Assembly (NCBI GenBank): GCA_038258415.1
Contig: JBBSPY010000068.1
Span: forward strand, 1-14,199
From: Schlegelella_A sp038258415
Lineage (GTDB): Bacteria > Pseudomonadota > Gammaproteobacteria > Burkholderiales > Burkholderiaceae_C
Direction of reading: 5' to 3'
DNA: 14,199 nt
Shown: positions 7,361-14,154 of the stretch, in pieces
Layout of the letters: every line of letters begins with the position of its first letter
Position numbering within the stretch: position 1 is the stretch's first letter
Translations under genes and position numbers: made by a program
The notes under the pieces: generated by a model
The model's database searches: none
What the model was told of the DNA's origin: nothing
Seen by the model: the letters and a program-made list of their open reading frames with translations, nothing else

Positions 7361-7930
7361 TCAGCGCCGGGCCGCACTCGCGGCCTTCGCGTTCGACCGG
7401 GCCTTGCCGCCGGCGTTGGCCTTCGCCGCTTCCTCGCGGGCGATCTGCATCATGCGCTCCATCATCGGGCCGATGCGCTGCTGCATCATCTGCGTCGAAC
7501 GCAGTGCGAGCTGCGGTGTCTTGGCGATGAGCGACTTGCCGAGCGGCCCCTGGTAGAACGCGATCAGCCCGTCGACCTCCTCCTGCGTGAAGGTCTCCGC
7601 GTAGATGGCGGCAAAGTCCGGCTTGAGCTTCGCCCAGCTCAACTCTTCCTGAACGACGGCATTGACACGCGGCAGCACCGCGTCCATCGCCCGGGTCGTC
7701 TCCTCCGGAGCACCCTGTCGCTGCAAGGCCTGACGCATCGCGCTCTGCATCGCCGGCAGCGTCTGCGCGTAGATCGTCTCGAGCTGGCGCTGCACCTGCA
7801 TCGCCTGCATCAGCCGTTCGACCGATTCGGCCGATGCGGCGGCGTGGGCAACCGAGCCCGCGCAGAGCGCGACGCCGGCGATCAGGACCGCGAAAGCGCG
7901 ATGACAAAAGGCGCGATGAAGCTCGTGCAT
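7361..7930 (-). CDS. Secreted DUF2059 domain-containing protein
   Basis: The protein is 189 aa. A Sec signal peptide occupies residues 1-30: HRAF basic n-region, VLIAGVALCAG core, and cleavage after AHA. The mature part is a helical, Gln/Met-rich periplasmic domain. Its DUF2059 block is near residues 110-140, FTQEEVDGLIAFYQGPLGKSL followed closely by a run of polar helices (TPQLALRSTQMMQQRIG). The tail is Lys/Ala-rich. DUF2059 is widespread in proteobacteria without a known activity. The ATG at 7930 was chosen because the signal peptide begins there; the frame stays open upstream to 8146 but that part is arginine-rich noise. The gene is 88 bp downstream of the FAD oxidoreductase stop. Confidence 0.9.
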   Translation of the reverse strand: MHELHRAFCHRAFAVLIAGVALCAGSVAHAAASAESVERLMQAMQVQRQLETIYAQTLPAMQSAMRQALQRQGAPEETTRAMDAVLPRVNAVVQEELSWAKLKPDFAAIYAETFTQEEVDGLIAFYQGPLGKSLIAKTPQLALRSTQMMQQRIGPMMERMMQIAREEAAKANAGGKARSNAKAASAARR

Positions 7931-7985
7931 GACGGTCGAATCTCGAAACGCCGGTTTGGCGCGGCGCCCGACTGTACGTCGCCAC

Positions 7986-7998
7986 ATGTCCGGAACAT
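7986..7998. promoter_or_regulatory. Short inverted repeat upstream of the DUF2059 gene
   Basis: ATGT and ACAT arms flank a 5-nt CCGGA spacer in the 88-bp gap between the FAD oxidoreductase stop and the DUF2059 start. It lies about 55 bp before the ATG, a plausible operator position. Arms this short also arise by chance. Confidence 0.2.
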
Positions 7999-8018
7999 TC
8001 CGCCACCGCCCTTCCCGG

Positions 8019-9752
8019 TCAGGACATGCCGAGCCGCATCGCCGCATCCCGGCCCGCGCGCGTGCCCTGGTACATCGCCTCTTCGAACATCGAGTAGCCG
8101 GAGAGGTCGCTGTGCGCGTGGTGGACGCGCGCCTGTGGGGCGGCAAGGGCGGCGAGGGCGGCGCTGCCGCGAACGCCCGGCACCGGGATCGCCATCGCGT
8201 GGCCGTAGCGCATCGCGTCGACGCGGACGACGCGCTCCGGAAGATCGGGGTGTGCGACGACGAGGTCGGCGACGACGCGCGCCGCCCAGCTGGGCCAGTC
8301 GTCGGCGAGCAGCCGGGCGCGGCCGGCGGACCGCGCCGCCGCGCTGTCGCCGCCGAGCGCCCAGTACGCGGTCAGCACGGTCGCGCCTGCGTAAGGTCGC
8401 AGGCTCTGATGCATCGCGTCGACGTAGCCGAGCGCCGGGCTGCCGTAGACCACGTTGTCCCATGACAGCGGCGCGCCCGGCCGGTCGTCGAGCGGCGTGG
8501 CGAGGTGCAGGTTCGCGACCAGCCACGGCGCGTGCGGCACCTGCGCCGCCGCGGTCACGAGCGCCGGCGGTGGCGCGCGCAGGAGCCGCGCCGAGACGAA
8601 GAGCGGCGTCGCCAGCACGAGCTGGCGGCACTGCCACCGCTCGCGGGCCCGGCCCGCGACGTTCCACGCATCGACGACGACGCCGTCCCTGCGCTCCTCG
8701 ACGGAGAGCACCACGCGCCCGCTGTGGATGCGGCCTGCAAGCGGCTCGGCCATCCGCGCCGTCAGCCAGCCGTTTCCCTCGGGCCAGGTGAGGATGCCGT
8801 CGCCGGATTCGGCGCTGTCGGCGCCATGTGCGGATAAGTCGGCCGCGCCGCCGGGCGCGCGAAAGCCGTGCCGGCTCGCGAAGTAGTGCAGGCCGGCCCA
8901 CGCCGAGACCTGCGCTGCGCCGGCGCCGTAGTCGTCGCGGCAGCAGTAGTCGAGGTACCAGCGCAGGGCCGGGGTGGCGATGCCGTTGGCGTCGAGCCAT
9001 GCCGCGAACGACGCCGCGTCGAGCGCGGCGAGCGTCGCGTTCCAACCGGCGCGCGCCGTCGGCATGGCAAACGACGAGCTTGCGAGCGATCTCGACGACG
9101 ACCGCGACACGACGCGCGCCAACGCCGCCTCGAAGCGCCGGTAGTCGGCGAGCGTCGATGCTCGCTCGGCGGCAGGCAGCGCGTCGAGCGGCGGCAGCAG
9201 GCCGTCGCGCCAGCCGCCGCGAATCCAGAGGCGCTCCTGCGGCGCGTGGCACAGCATGGCCTCGTCGTACCGCATGGCGCCGCGCTCGCGGCGGCGAACG
9301 CCGAGCGCGTCGAGCAGCTCGATCACCTCGACCGCTGCTGCACCCGGAACCGGCAGGTAGTGCGCGCCGAGCGGGCAACGCATGCCGGCCATCGCGTGGC
9401 CGCGCGCGTTGCCGCCGGCAGCGTCTTCGAGTTCGAGGAGGTGCGTGTCGCCGATGCCCGCGGCGACCAACGCGCGAGCTGCCGCGAGCCCCGAGACGCC
9501 GGCGCCGACGACGAGGGCGTCGGCGCCACGCGTGGCAGCGACGGGTGGGGCCGAGCCCGATTTCGGGTTCGCGTCGGGCCACCCGCTGCGCAGCAGATGC
9601 CCGCGCTCCACCGACGCACCGACCCAGCCACCGTCCCAGTCGTGCTCTCGTCGGCGCGAGCAACCGGTGATCGTGAAACCGCCGACGCCGACCAGCGCCG
9701 CGGCCGACGCCGATGCAGACGCCGCGAGCAGCGCCCGCCGACTCGTCGTCAT
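8019..9752 (-). CDS. Exported FAD-dependent oxidoreductase (amine oxidase/NAD-binding_8 superfamily)
   Basis: The protein is 577 aa. Residues 1-31 form an export leader with SRRALL (a short twin-arginine-like motif), a long Ala/Val core, and ITGC at 28-31, which could act as a lipobox. A Rossmann ADP-binding fold follows: VVGAGVSGLAAARAL at residues 81-95 with GxGxxG at 83-88, then the acidic end of beta-2 (LELEDAAGG). The C-terminus carries the second FAD contact typical of the superfamily, SMFEEAMYQGTRAG. The family includes amine oxidases, desaturases and protoporphyrinogen-oxidase-like proteins; the substrate is unknown. The ATG at 9752 is chosen because the leader starts there; an upstream extension to 9884 would run into the preceding gene. 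It lies 22 bp after the DUF6691 gene, so it probably forms one operon with the YeeE/YedE pair. Confidence 0.9.
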   Translation of the reverse strand: MTTSRRALLAASASASAAALVGVGGFTITGCSRRREHDWDGGWVGASVERGHLLRSGWPDANPKSGSAPPVAATRGADALVVGAGVSGLAAARALVAAGIGDTHLLELEDAAGGNARGHAMAGMRCPLGAHYLPVPGAAAVEVIELLDALGVRRRERGAMRYDEAMLCHAPQERLWIRGGWRDGLLPPLDALPAAERASTLADYRRFEAALARVVSRSSSRSLASSSFAMPTARAGWNATLAALDAASFAAWLDANGIATPALRWYLDYCCRDDYGAGAAQVSAWAGLHYFASRHGFRAPGGAADLSAHGADSAESGDGILTWPEGNGWLTARMAEPLAGRIHSGRVVLSVEERRDGVVVDAWNVAGRARERWQCRQLVLATPLFVSARLLRAPPPALVTAAAQVPHAPWLVANLHLATPLDDRPGAPLSWDNVVYGSPALGYVDAMHQSLRPYAGATVLTAYWALGGDSAAARSAGRARLLADDWPSWAARVVADLVVAHPDLPERVVRVDAMRYGHAMAIPVPGVRGSAALAALAAPQARVHHAHSDLSGYSMFEEAMYQGTRAGRDAAMRLGMS

Positions 9753-9774
9753 GCGCTCTCGGAACGCGCGCCGC

Positions 9775-10245
9775 TCAACGCCCCACCTTGCCCCATTCCT
9801 CGTCGACGGTGGCGCCGGCAGTGTCCCGGCGTTCCCGGACTCGCGCGAACCACTCCCATGCCGCCATCCCGACCAGCATGGCAACGCCGAAGACGACCGC
9901 CTCGACGCGGCTCAGTCCGATCGCCACGATCGCCGGCCCAGGGCAGAAGCCCGCCAGCCCCCAGCCGATGCCGAACACGATGCTGCCGACGACGAGGCGT
10001 CGGTCGACGGCGCGGACAGGCGGAATCTGCATCGGCCCGGCGAACAGCGAGGTCGTGCGGGCGCCGGCGAGCCGGAAACCCGCGGCGGCAACGGCCACCG
10101 CCCCGCCCATCACAAGCAGCAGCGACGGATCCCATGCGCCGGCCACATCGAGAAAGCCGAGCACCTTGGCCGGATCGGCCATGCCGGAGACGAGCAGCCC
10201 GAGCGCGAACAGCGCGCCAGCGATGAACGATGCGACGGTCGCCAC
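9775..10245 (-). CDS. DUF6691 / YeeE-YedE family half-transporter
   Basis: The protein is 156 aa with about four membrane helices. It carries the second-half signature of YeeE/YedE transporters: LVSGMADPAKVLGFLD near the N-terminus (residues 18-33), and then GIGWGLAGFCPGPA (92-105) with Cys101 in the pore-like motif. Full-length YeeE/TsuA moves thiosulfate through two pseudo-symmetric halves using conserved cysteines, and in many bacteria the halves are separate adjacent genes. The start is GTG at 10245 with GAGGG 7 nt before it. That ribosome site directly overlaps the stop of the upstream half, implying coupled translation. The last residues, DEEWGKVGR, form a soluble tail that is nearly repeated at the C-terminus of the gene at the right edge of the window. 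Confidence 0.9.
   Translation of the reverse strand: MATVASFIAGALFALGLLVSGMADPAKVLGFLDVAGAWDPSLLLVMGGAVAVAAAGFRLAGARTTSLFAGPMQIPPVRAVDRRLVVGSIVFGIGWGLAGFCPGPAIVAIGLSRVEAVVFGVAMLVGMAAWEWFARVRERRDTAGATVDEEWGKVGR
9783..9806. repeat. 24-nt repeat, copy 1 (DEEWGKV tail of the DUF6691 gene)
   Basis: These 24 bases are identical and in the same orientation to 14163-14186. In both places they encode, on the minus strand, the residues just before a stop codon. Flanking bases differ on both sides. Confidence 0.8.
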
Positions 10246-10260
10246 GCCGTGCCCTCAATT
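10246..10260 (-). promoter_or_regulatory. Ribosome binding site supporting a GTG start, overlapping the upstream stop
   Basis: On the minus strand TTGAGGGCACGGC precedes the GTG at 10245. The TGA stop of the YeeE half (10257-10255) is embedded in the GAGGG element. A ribosome terminating on the first half would re-initiate here, keeping the two halves at equal amounts. Confidence 0.6.
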
Positions 10261-10689
10261 CGCGATGAGGTGACGCAACGCGAACACCGTCACGAAGCCA
10301 GCGGCGACGAAGAGCACCGTCGCGACCAGCGAGCGCGGTGACAGCCGCGCCACACCGCAGACGCCGTGGCCGCTGGTGCAGCCGCCGCCGCAGCGCGTGC
10401 CGATGCCGACCAGCAGGCCGGCGCCGACGAGCGCCGTCGTCGACGCGGCGACGCGGATCGCCGGGCCGATGGCCAACCACGCCCAGGCAGCCGGCACGAC
10501 GAGCAAACCGCAGACGAAGGCGACGCGCCAGCGAACGTCGCCTTCTGCGGGCCGCAACAGGCCGCCGACGATGCCGCTGATGCCGGCGATGCGCCCGGTC
10601 GCCAGCACGAGCAACGATGCCGCGGCGCCGATCAGGGCGCCTCCGGCGAGCGATCGCCAGGGCGTGAAGTGGAGCCAGTCGATGCTCAT
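10255..10689 (-). CDS. YeeE/YedE family half-transporter (sulfur-compound import)
   Basis: The protein is 144 aa and strongly hydrophobic, with about four helices. The family hallmark is at residues 95-120: GIGTRCGGGCTSGHGVCG then LSPRSL, giving Cys100, Cys104 and Cys111, with Cys60 in an earlier helix. In the thiosulfate importer YeeE/TsuA the cysteine in the GCTSGHG loop is needed for transport. The substrate is therefore inferred to be thiosulfate or a related sulfane-sulfur compound. ATG at 10689 is chosen because the family-like N-terminus WLHFTPWRSLAGGALIG starts right after it, with GGAG about 11 nt upstream. The frame is open upstream to 11517 only as antisense shadow of the regulator gene. 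It is the first gene of a unit with the DUF6691 half (9 bp apart) and the FAD oxidoreductase. Confidence 0.92.
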   Translation of the reverse strand: MSIDWLHFTPWRSLAGGALIGAAASLLVLATGRIAGISGIVGGLLRPAEGDVRWRVAFVCGLLVVPAAWAWLAIGPAIRVAASTTALVGAGLLVGIGTRCGGGCTSGHGVCGVARLSPRSLVATVLFVAAGFVTVFALRHLIAN

Positions 10690-10781
10690 CGTCGCCGCAT
10701 TCTCCGTCTCGTCGCGGCGCCACCGGTCGGCGACGTGCGCGCGGGCACTCCTGCGTCCCGCGTCCGACACAATCGCCCGCC
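10690..10781. promoter_or_regulatory. Divergent promoter region between yeeE-type gene and AfsR-like regulator
   Basis: This 92-bp region separates two divergent genes and must hold both promoters. On the plus strand CACAAT at 10768-10773 is a plausible -10 box. It ends 8 nt before the ATG at 10782, and no Shine-Dalgarno is present, so the regulator mRNA may be nearly leaderless. No convincing -35 is visible. A short hairpin-like repeat GTGC/GCAC (10735-10738 and 10745-10748) could be an operator. On the minus strand GGAG precedes the transporter start. Confidence 0.45.
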
Positions 10782-13757
10782 ATGGCTGACGACCCGGTCG
10801 AAGCTGCCTCGCTCCCCACGCCGCGCCTGTGCCTGTTCGGCCGATCCAGGGTCGAAGACGCAAGCGGTCGGGTGCTCGCCCGATTCGCCGACAGCCTGCC
10901 GACCTGGCTGCTCGCCTGCCTGATCGCGGAAGACCGCGGCGTCGGCCGCGAAGCGTTGGCGATGCGGGTGTGGCCGGACCGGTCCGAGGCCGAGGCCCTC
11001 CGCAACCTGCGCACCAACCTGCACCGCGTCCGTGGCCTGCTGGCGGAAACGGGCCTCGGCGACGCGCTGCAGGCGAGCCGACATCGTGTCGAGCTGACGC
11101 TCGCGAGCGACCTAGCCGAGTTCCGGCAGGCGGTGGGCCGTGTCGACTGGGAACGCGCGGCCGCGCTGCAGCCCGGACCGTTCGCCGACTCGCTCTCGTT
11201 TCGCGGCTTCCCGATCCTGCAGGCCTGGGCCGAGGACCTGCGCGCCTCGCTCGACACCGCGTGGCAGCGCGCCGTGGTGCAGCACGCGCGGACCCTCGAC
11301 CCGCCGGCGGCCGCTCGCTTCCTGCTGGCCGGCTCGCTTCGGGGGCCGCGCGAGAGCCTGGTCGCGCCGCTGCTGCAGGCCTGTCCCGCGGCCGGGCTCG
11401 AGGCCGAGGCGCTGGAGGTCTACGACGCGCTTTGTCGCGACCTGCAGCGTACCCTCGAGAGCGAGCCCGACGCCGCCACGCTCGCCCTGGCGCGGGACCT
11501 GCGCCGCGGCCCGGCACGGCCGCGCCGGGAGAGAGCCGGCGGGTTGCGTCCGGTGCCCCGCGGCATCGATCAGCCGCCGGAGCTGATCGGCCGCGATCGC
11601 GAACGCGCCGCCGTGGCCGATGCGGCGCAGCGCCTGATGCTGATCGTCGGCGATCCCGGCATGGGCAAGACCCGCCTGCTAGAGGATGGCGCCGCTCGAG
11701 CGCGATGGATCGCCGGCCGCGAGGCCCTGACGGGCGTGCCTTACGGGCCGCTGATCGCCTGCGTGCAGGACCTCACCGATACCCTGCACATCTCGCCCTC
11801 GCACCGAAGGACGCTGGCGCGCCTGGTGCCTGCGCTCGATACCCCCACGACGCCTGGCGAGGCGCCGCCCGCATCGGCCCAGTTGCTGGACGAAGCCTTC
11901 CTCGCGGTCCTCGCGACAGGCGTCGACACCTGGGTCGTCGACGATCTGCAGTGGATCGACGACTCGACCCTCGGCGTGCTGCGCCGCGCCGTATGGCGGA
12001 CGCCGCTGCGGCTGCGCCTGGCGCAACGCACCGGTGAGTCCCGGCCGGCCATCGACGACTGGCTGGATAGCCTCGATCTGCGCCGCCTGCAGCTGGCACC
12101 GCTCTCGGCCGACGCGGCGACACAGCTGGTGCGCCGCCTGTCGCACAGCGACGAGGCCCCATCGCGGTTCGGCGCCTGGCTACAGGAGCGCTCAGGCGGC
12201 AATGTGCTCCTGATGCTGAGCACCTTGCGGGCGCTGTTCGAGAGCGGTCGACTGGAAGCCCACGGCGACGGCTGGTCGAGCGCGCTCGATGCCCTCGGCC
12301 ATCGCTACGAGGAGTTCGAGCTTCCCGGCAGCGTGACCAGCCTGATCGCGCGGCGCCTCGACGCCTTGACCGAGCCGGCGCAGCGCCTCGTGCGCACAGT
12401 CGCCCTCTACGGCGCGCCGCTCGATTCCGAGCGACTCGGCCGGGCCGCGGGTCTGGACCGCTGGCAGGCGGCCGAGGCCCTGGCCGCGGCCGAGCGGACC
12501 GGACTGCTGACCGCCGGCCGGCCGGCGCACGATGTGATCCGCCAGGGCATCGTCGCGGCGACGCCGACGCCGTTGCGGCAGCTGCTCCAGCGCGGGCTCG
12601 TCGAGGCCTGCGCCGACCATGTGCCGCCGGCAATGCTCGTCGAGCATGCCTGGGGCGGCGGGATGCGCGCGGAAGCCATCGACCTGGCCTGGCGGGCCGC
12701 GAACAAGGAGGGCTTCGCCGGATTGCAGGCACTGGCGGTGACACGGATCGAGCAGCTCTTCGCCCGCCTCGACGCGACGCCCGTCGACGACGGCGACATC
12801 GTCGACCCGCGCGAGCGCGACGGTGTGCGCACCCTGCTGGCGCGCATGCTGAGCGCACTCGGCCGCCACGCCGAAGCCGAATGCGTGGCCCTTCAGGTGG
12901 CCGACGCGCCGGTGCTGCCGGCGTGGCGGGCGCAGGCGCACGCCGTCGTCGCGAAGTCGCGCCTGCTGCAAGGTCGCGTGGCCGAAGGTGCCGCAGCCGC
13001 GCGCGCCGCCCTGGCCTTCGATCCCGACGCGCTCTGGGTGGCGGAGGTCAATGCCATGGTCGCCCAGGTCGAAGGGCGCCCGGCCGACGGCATCCCGATC
13101 CTCGCGCGCCGCGTGGCCGCCCTGCGGCGGCTGCCGCCCGGCGACGAGTTGCTGGTCTGCATGGTCAGCCTCGGCTCGCTGCATGTGGAGATCGGCGAGC
13201 TCGGTCCGGCCATCGAGTTGCTGGAGGAAGCGCGGTCGAACGCCGCCGAGCTTCAGGCCACGCGGTACGAGGTCGAAGCCGCGTGCAACCTTGCCAGCGC
13301 CTATGGCGGCGCGGGTCGCTTCGACGAAGCGGTGCAGGTGGCGCGCGCCGCGCTCGCACTCGACCCCTGCGACGCCACGCCGCGCCTTCGCAACAACCTG
13401 GCCTGGGCTCTGCGCGAGCTGGGTCGACACGAGGAGGCCGCCGCCGAATACCGGCAGCTTGCCGACGACGCCGAGCCGCTGCTCCGCATCCTGGCGATGG
13501 CACGCCTCGCCGACATCGATGCCGCCGCCGGTCGTCCGACCGAGGCGGCGCTCGATGCGCTGCTCCAGGCGCTTTCGCACACCGAGCAGTACCACGCGCA
13601 TGCGGTGGCGGCCGAGGTGGTCCTGCGTCACGGCAGCGAGTCCCAGGTGGACGCGGCCTGCACGTGGCTGCGTCCGCAGGCGCTCGAGCCTGTTCTCGGC
13701 GCGCGCCTGCGGGGTGCGCTGTCGGCGCGCGGACGCGATCCATCGATCGTTCCATGA
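10782..13757 (+). CDS. AfsR/SARP-like transcriptional regulator: winged helix, BTAD, NTPase and TPR domains
   Basis: The protein is 991 aa. Residues about 16-110 look like an OmpR-type winged-helix DNA-binding domain (REALAMRVWPDRSEAEALRN resembles the BTAD-linked wHTH). Residues about 110-245 form a helical bacterial transcriptional activator domain that ends with LESEPDAATLALARDL. An ATPase follows from ELIGRDRERAAV near 267, with Walker A GDPGMGKT at 290-297 and Walker B WVVDDLQW at 384-391. From about residue 685 to 930 the sequence is a chain of TPR-like helical repeats (LGRHAEAECVAL, YGGAGRFDEAVQVARAAL, LRELGRHEEAAAEYRQL). Such signal-transduction ATPases switch on target promoters after binding a ligand or partner through the TPR region. 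The signal is unknown. The divergent sulfur-transporter genes and its own promoter are the nearest candidate targets. There is no Shine-Dalgarno before the ATG. Confidence 0.93.
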   Translation: MADDPVEAASLPTPRLCLFGRSRVEDASGRVLARFADSLPTWLLACLIAEDRGVGREALAMRVWPDRSEAEALRNLRTNLHRVRGLLAETGLGDALQASRHRVELTLASDLAEFRQAVGRVDWERAAALQPGPFADSLSFRGFPILQAWAEDLRASLDTAWQRAVVQHARTLDPPAAARFLLAGSLRGPRESLVAPLLQACPAAGLEAEALEVYDALCRDLQRTLESEPDAATLALARDLRRGPARPRRERAGGLRPVPRGIDQPPELIGRDRERAAVADAAQRLMLIVGDPGMGKTRLLEDGAARARWIAGREALTGVPYGPLIACVQDLTDTLHISPSHRRTLARLVPALDTPTTPGEAPPASAQLLDEAFLAVLATGVDTWVVDDLQWIDDSTLGVLRRAVWRTPLRLRLAQRTGESRPAIDDWLDSLDLRRLQLAPLSADAATQLVRRLSHSDEAPSRFGAWLQERSGGNVLLMLSTLRALFESGRLEAHGDGWSSALDALGHRYEEFELPGSVTSLIARRLDALTEPAQRLVRTVALYGAPLDSERLGRAAGLDRWQAAEALAAAERTGLLTAGRPAHDVIRQGIVAATPTPLRQLLQRGLVEACADHVPPAMLVEHAWGGGMRAEAIDLAWRAANKEGFAGLQALAVTRIEQLFARLDATPVDDGDIVDPRERDGVRTLLARMLSALGRHAEAECVALQVADAPVLPAWRAQAHAVVAKSRLLQGRVAEGAAAARAALAFDPDALWVAEVNAMVAQVEGRPADGIPILARRVAALRRLPPGDELLVCMVSLGSLHVEIGELGPAIELLEEARSNAAELQATRYEVEAACNLASAYGGAGRFDEAVQVARAALALDPCDATPRLRNNLAWALRELGRHEEAAAEYRQLADDAEPLLRILAMARLADIDAAAGRPTEAALDALLQALSHTEQYHAHAVAAEVVLRHGSESQVDAACTWLRPQALEPVLGARLRGALSARGRDPSIVP

Positions 13758-13838
13758 GGATCGTTCACCGGGATTCGCGGCGCCGCCCGCCGGGCACGCA
13801 TTGACGATTGATTGACGCCGCGTCGCGAGGATCGCGCC

Positions 13839-14015
13839 TTGGCTTCATCCCGTACCTCCGCTGCACGCAGCTTCCTGGTCCGCGTCGAGATGACCGCGAC
13901 CCGGCGTCACTATGTCGTGCTCGACCTGCGCACGGGCCAGCGCCACCGATTCACCAGCCTCTCGCGACTGCGGCTCCATCTCGAGCTGCGCCGTGCCCCT
14001 GCGCGCCTTCGCTGA
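13839..14015 (+). CDS. Small 58-aa protein of unknown function, probable TTG start
   Basis: I do not recognise a named family. The chosen start is TTG at 13839 because GAGGA sits 7 nt upstream (13827-13831); another TTG at 13812 has no such site. After a short Ser/Ala/Arg leader the protein has a compact pattern: SFLVRVEM, RRHYVVLDLRTGQRHRF, TSLSRLRLHL. This predicts a small beta-hairpin sheet followed by one helix and a basic C-terminus (pI clearly basic). Small soluble proteins of this type recur as hypotheticals in betaproteobacteria. It follows the AfsR-like gene by 81 nt on the same strand, so it may be co-transcribed and act with the regulator, but this is inference. The conserved-looking pattern, rather than random arginine-rich sequence, is the main argument that it is real. 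Confidence 0.55.
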   Translation: MASSRTSAARSFLVRVEMTATRRHYVVLDLRTGQRHRFTSLSRLRLHLELRRAPARLR

Positions 14016-14019
14016 GTCC

Positions 14020-14051
14020 GTCAGCGGCGCCGACGTCGCCGTTGCGCTGAC
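14020..14051 (+). terminator. Nested inverted repeat after the small gene, possible terminator
   Basis: An outer arm pair GTCAGCG (14020-14026) and CGCTGAC (14045-14051) encloses an inner stem CGGCG/CGCCG (14025-14029 and 14037-14041) with a 7-nt loop. It starts 4 nt after the small gene's stop. There is no clear T-tract, so any termination would be imperfect or Rho-assisted. Confidence 0.35.
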
Positions 14052-14130
14052 CCATGTCTGGCCAAGCCCGCGGACGGATTGATCGCGGCCTACCGCAGCG
14101 GCAGTTTCCAGCAAGTGGTGCGGATCACGT

Positions 14131-14144
14131 TGCCGTGACCGGCA
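14131..14144 (-). terminator. Small hairpin downstream of the right-edge gene
   Basis: TGCCG and CGGCA pair across a TGAC loop, 10 nt downstream of the stop at 14155 on the minus strand. The stem is only 5 bp and lacks a T-tract, so this is a weak candidate. Confidence 0.2.
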
Positions 14145-14154
14145 GGCCTCGTCC

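Larger units (their letters stand above)
13758..14154. other. Low-density interval after the regulator gene
   Basis: This 397-nt stretch holds one likely small gene (13839-14015) and nothing else I can support. Before that gene there is an 8-nt direct repeat, GATCGTTC at 13746-13753 and 13760-13767, spanning the regulator's stop. After it come two hairpins described separately. Base composition stays high in GC, and no tRNA, IS end or attachment site is visible. Confidence 0.6.

Noticed and set aside
9753..9884. Extension of the FAD oxidoreductase to 9884
   Set aside because: It overlaps the DUF6691 gene and would bury the export leader that begins at the ATG at 9752.
8868..10341. Plus-strand frames of 452 and 319 codons
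   Set aside because: They are antisense to the FAD oxidoreductase and transporter genes and lack any recognisable motif.
10690..11517. Extension of the yeeE-type gene upstream to 11517
   Set aside because: It lies antisense inside the AfsR-like gene and is Arg/Pro-rich; the hydrophobic family sequence starts only at 10689.
13845..14114. Minus-strand 89-codon frame over the small plus-strand gene
   Set aside because: No domain and no ribosome site; the plus-strand frame has both a Shine-Dalgarno and a structured pattern.
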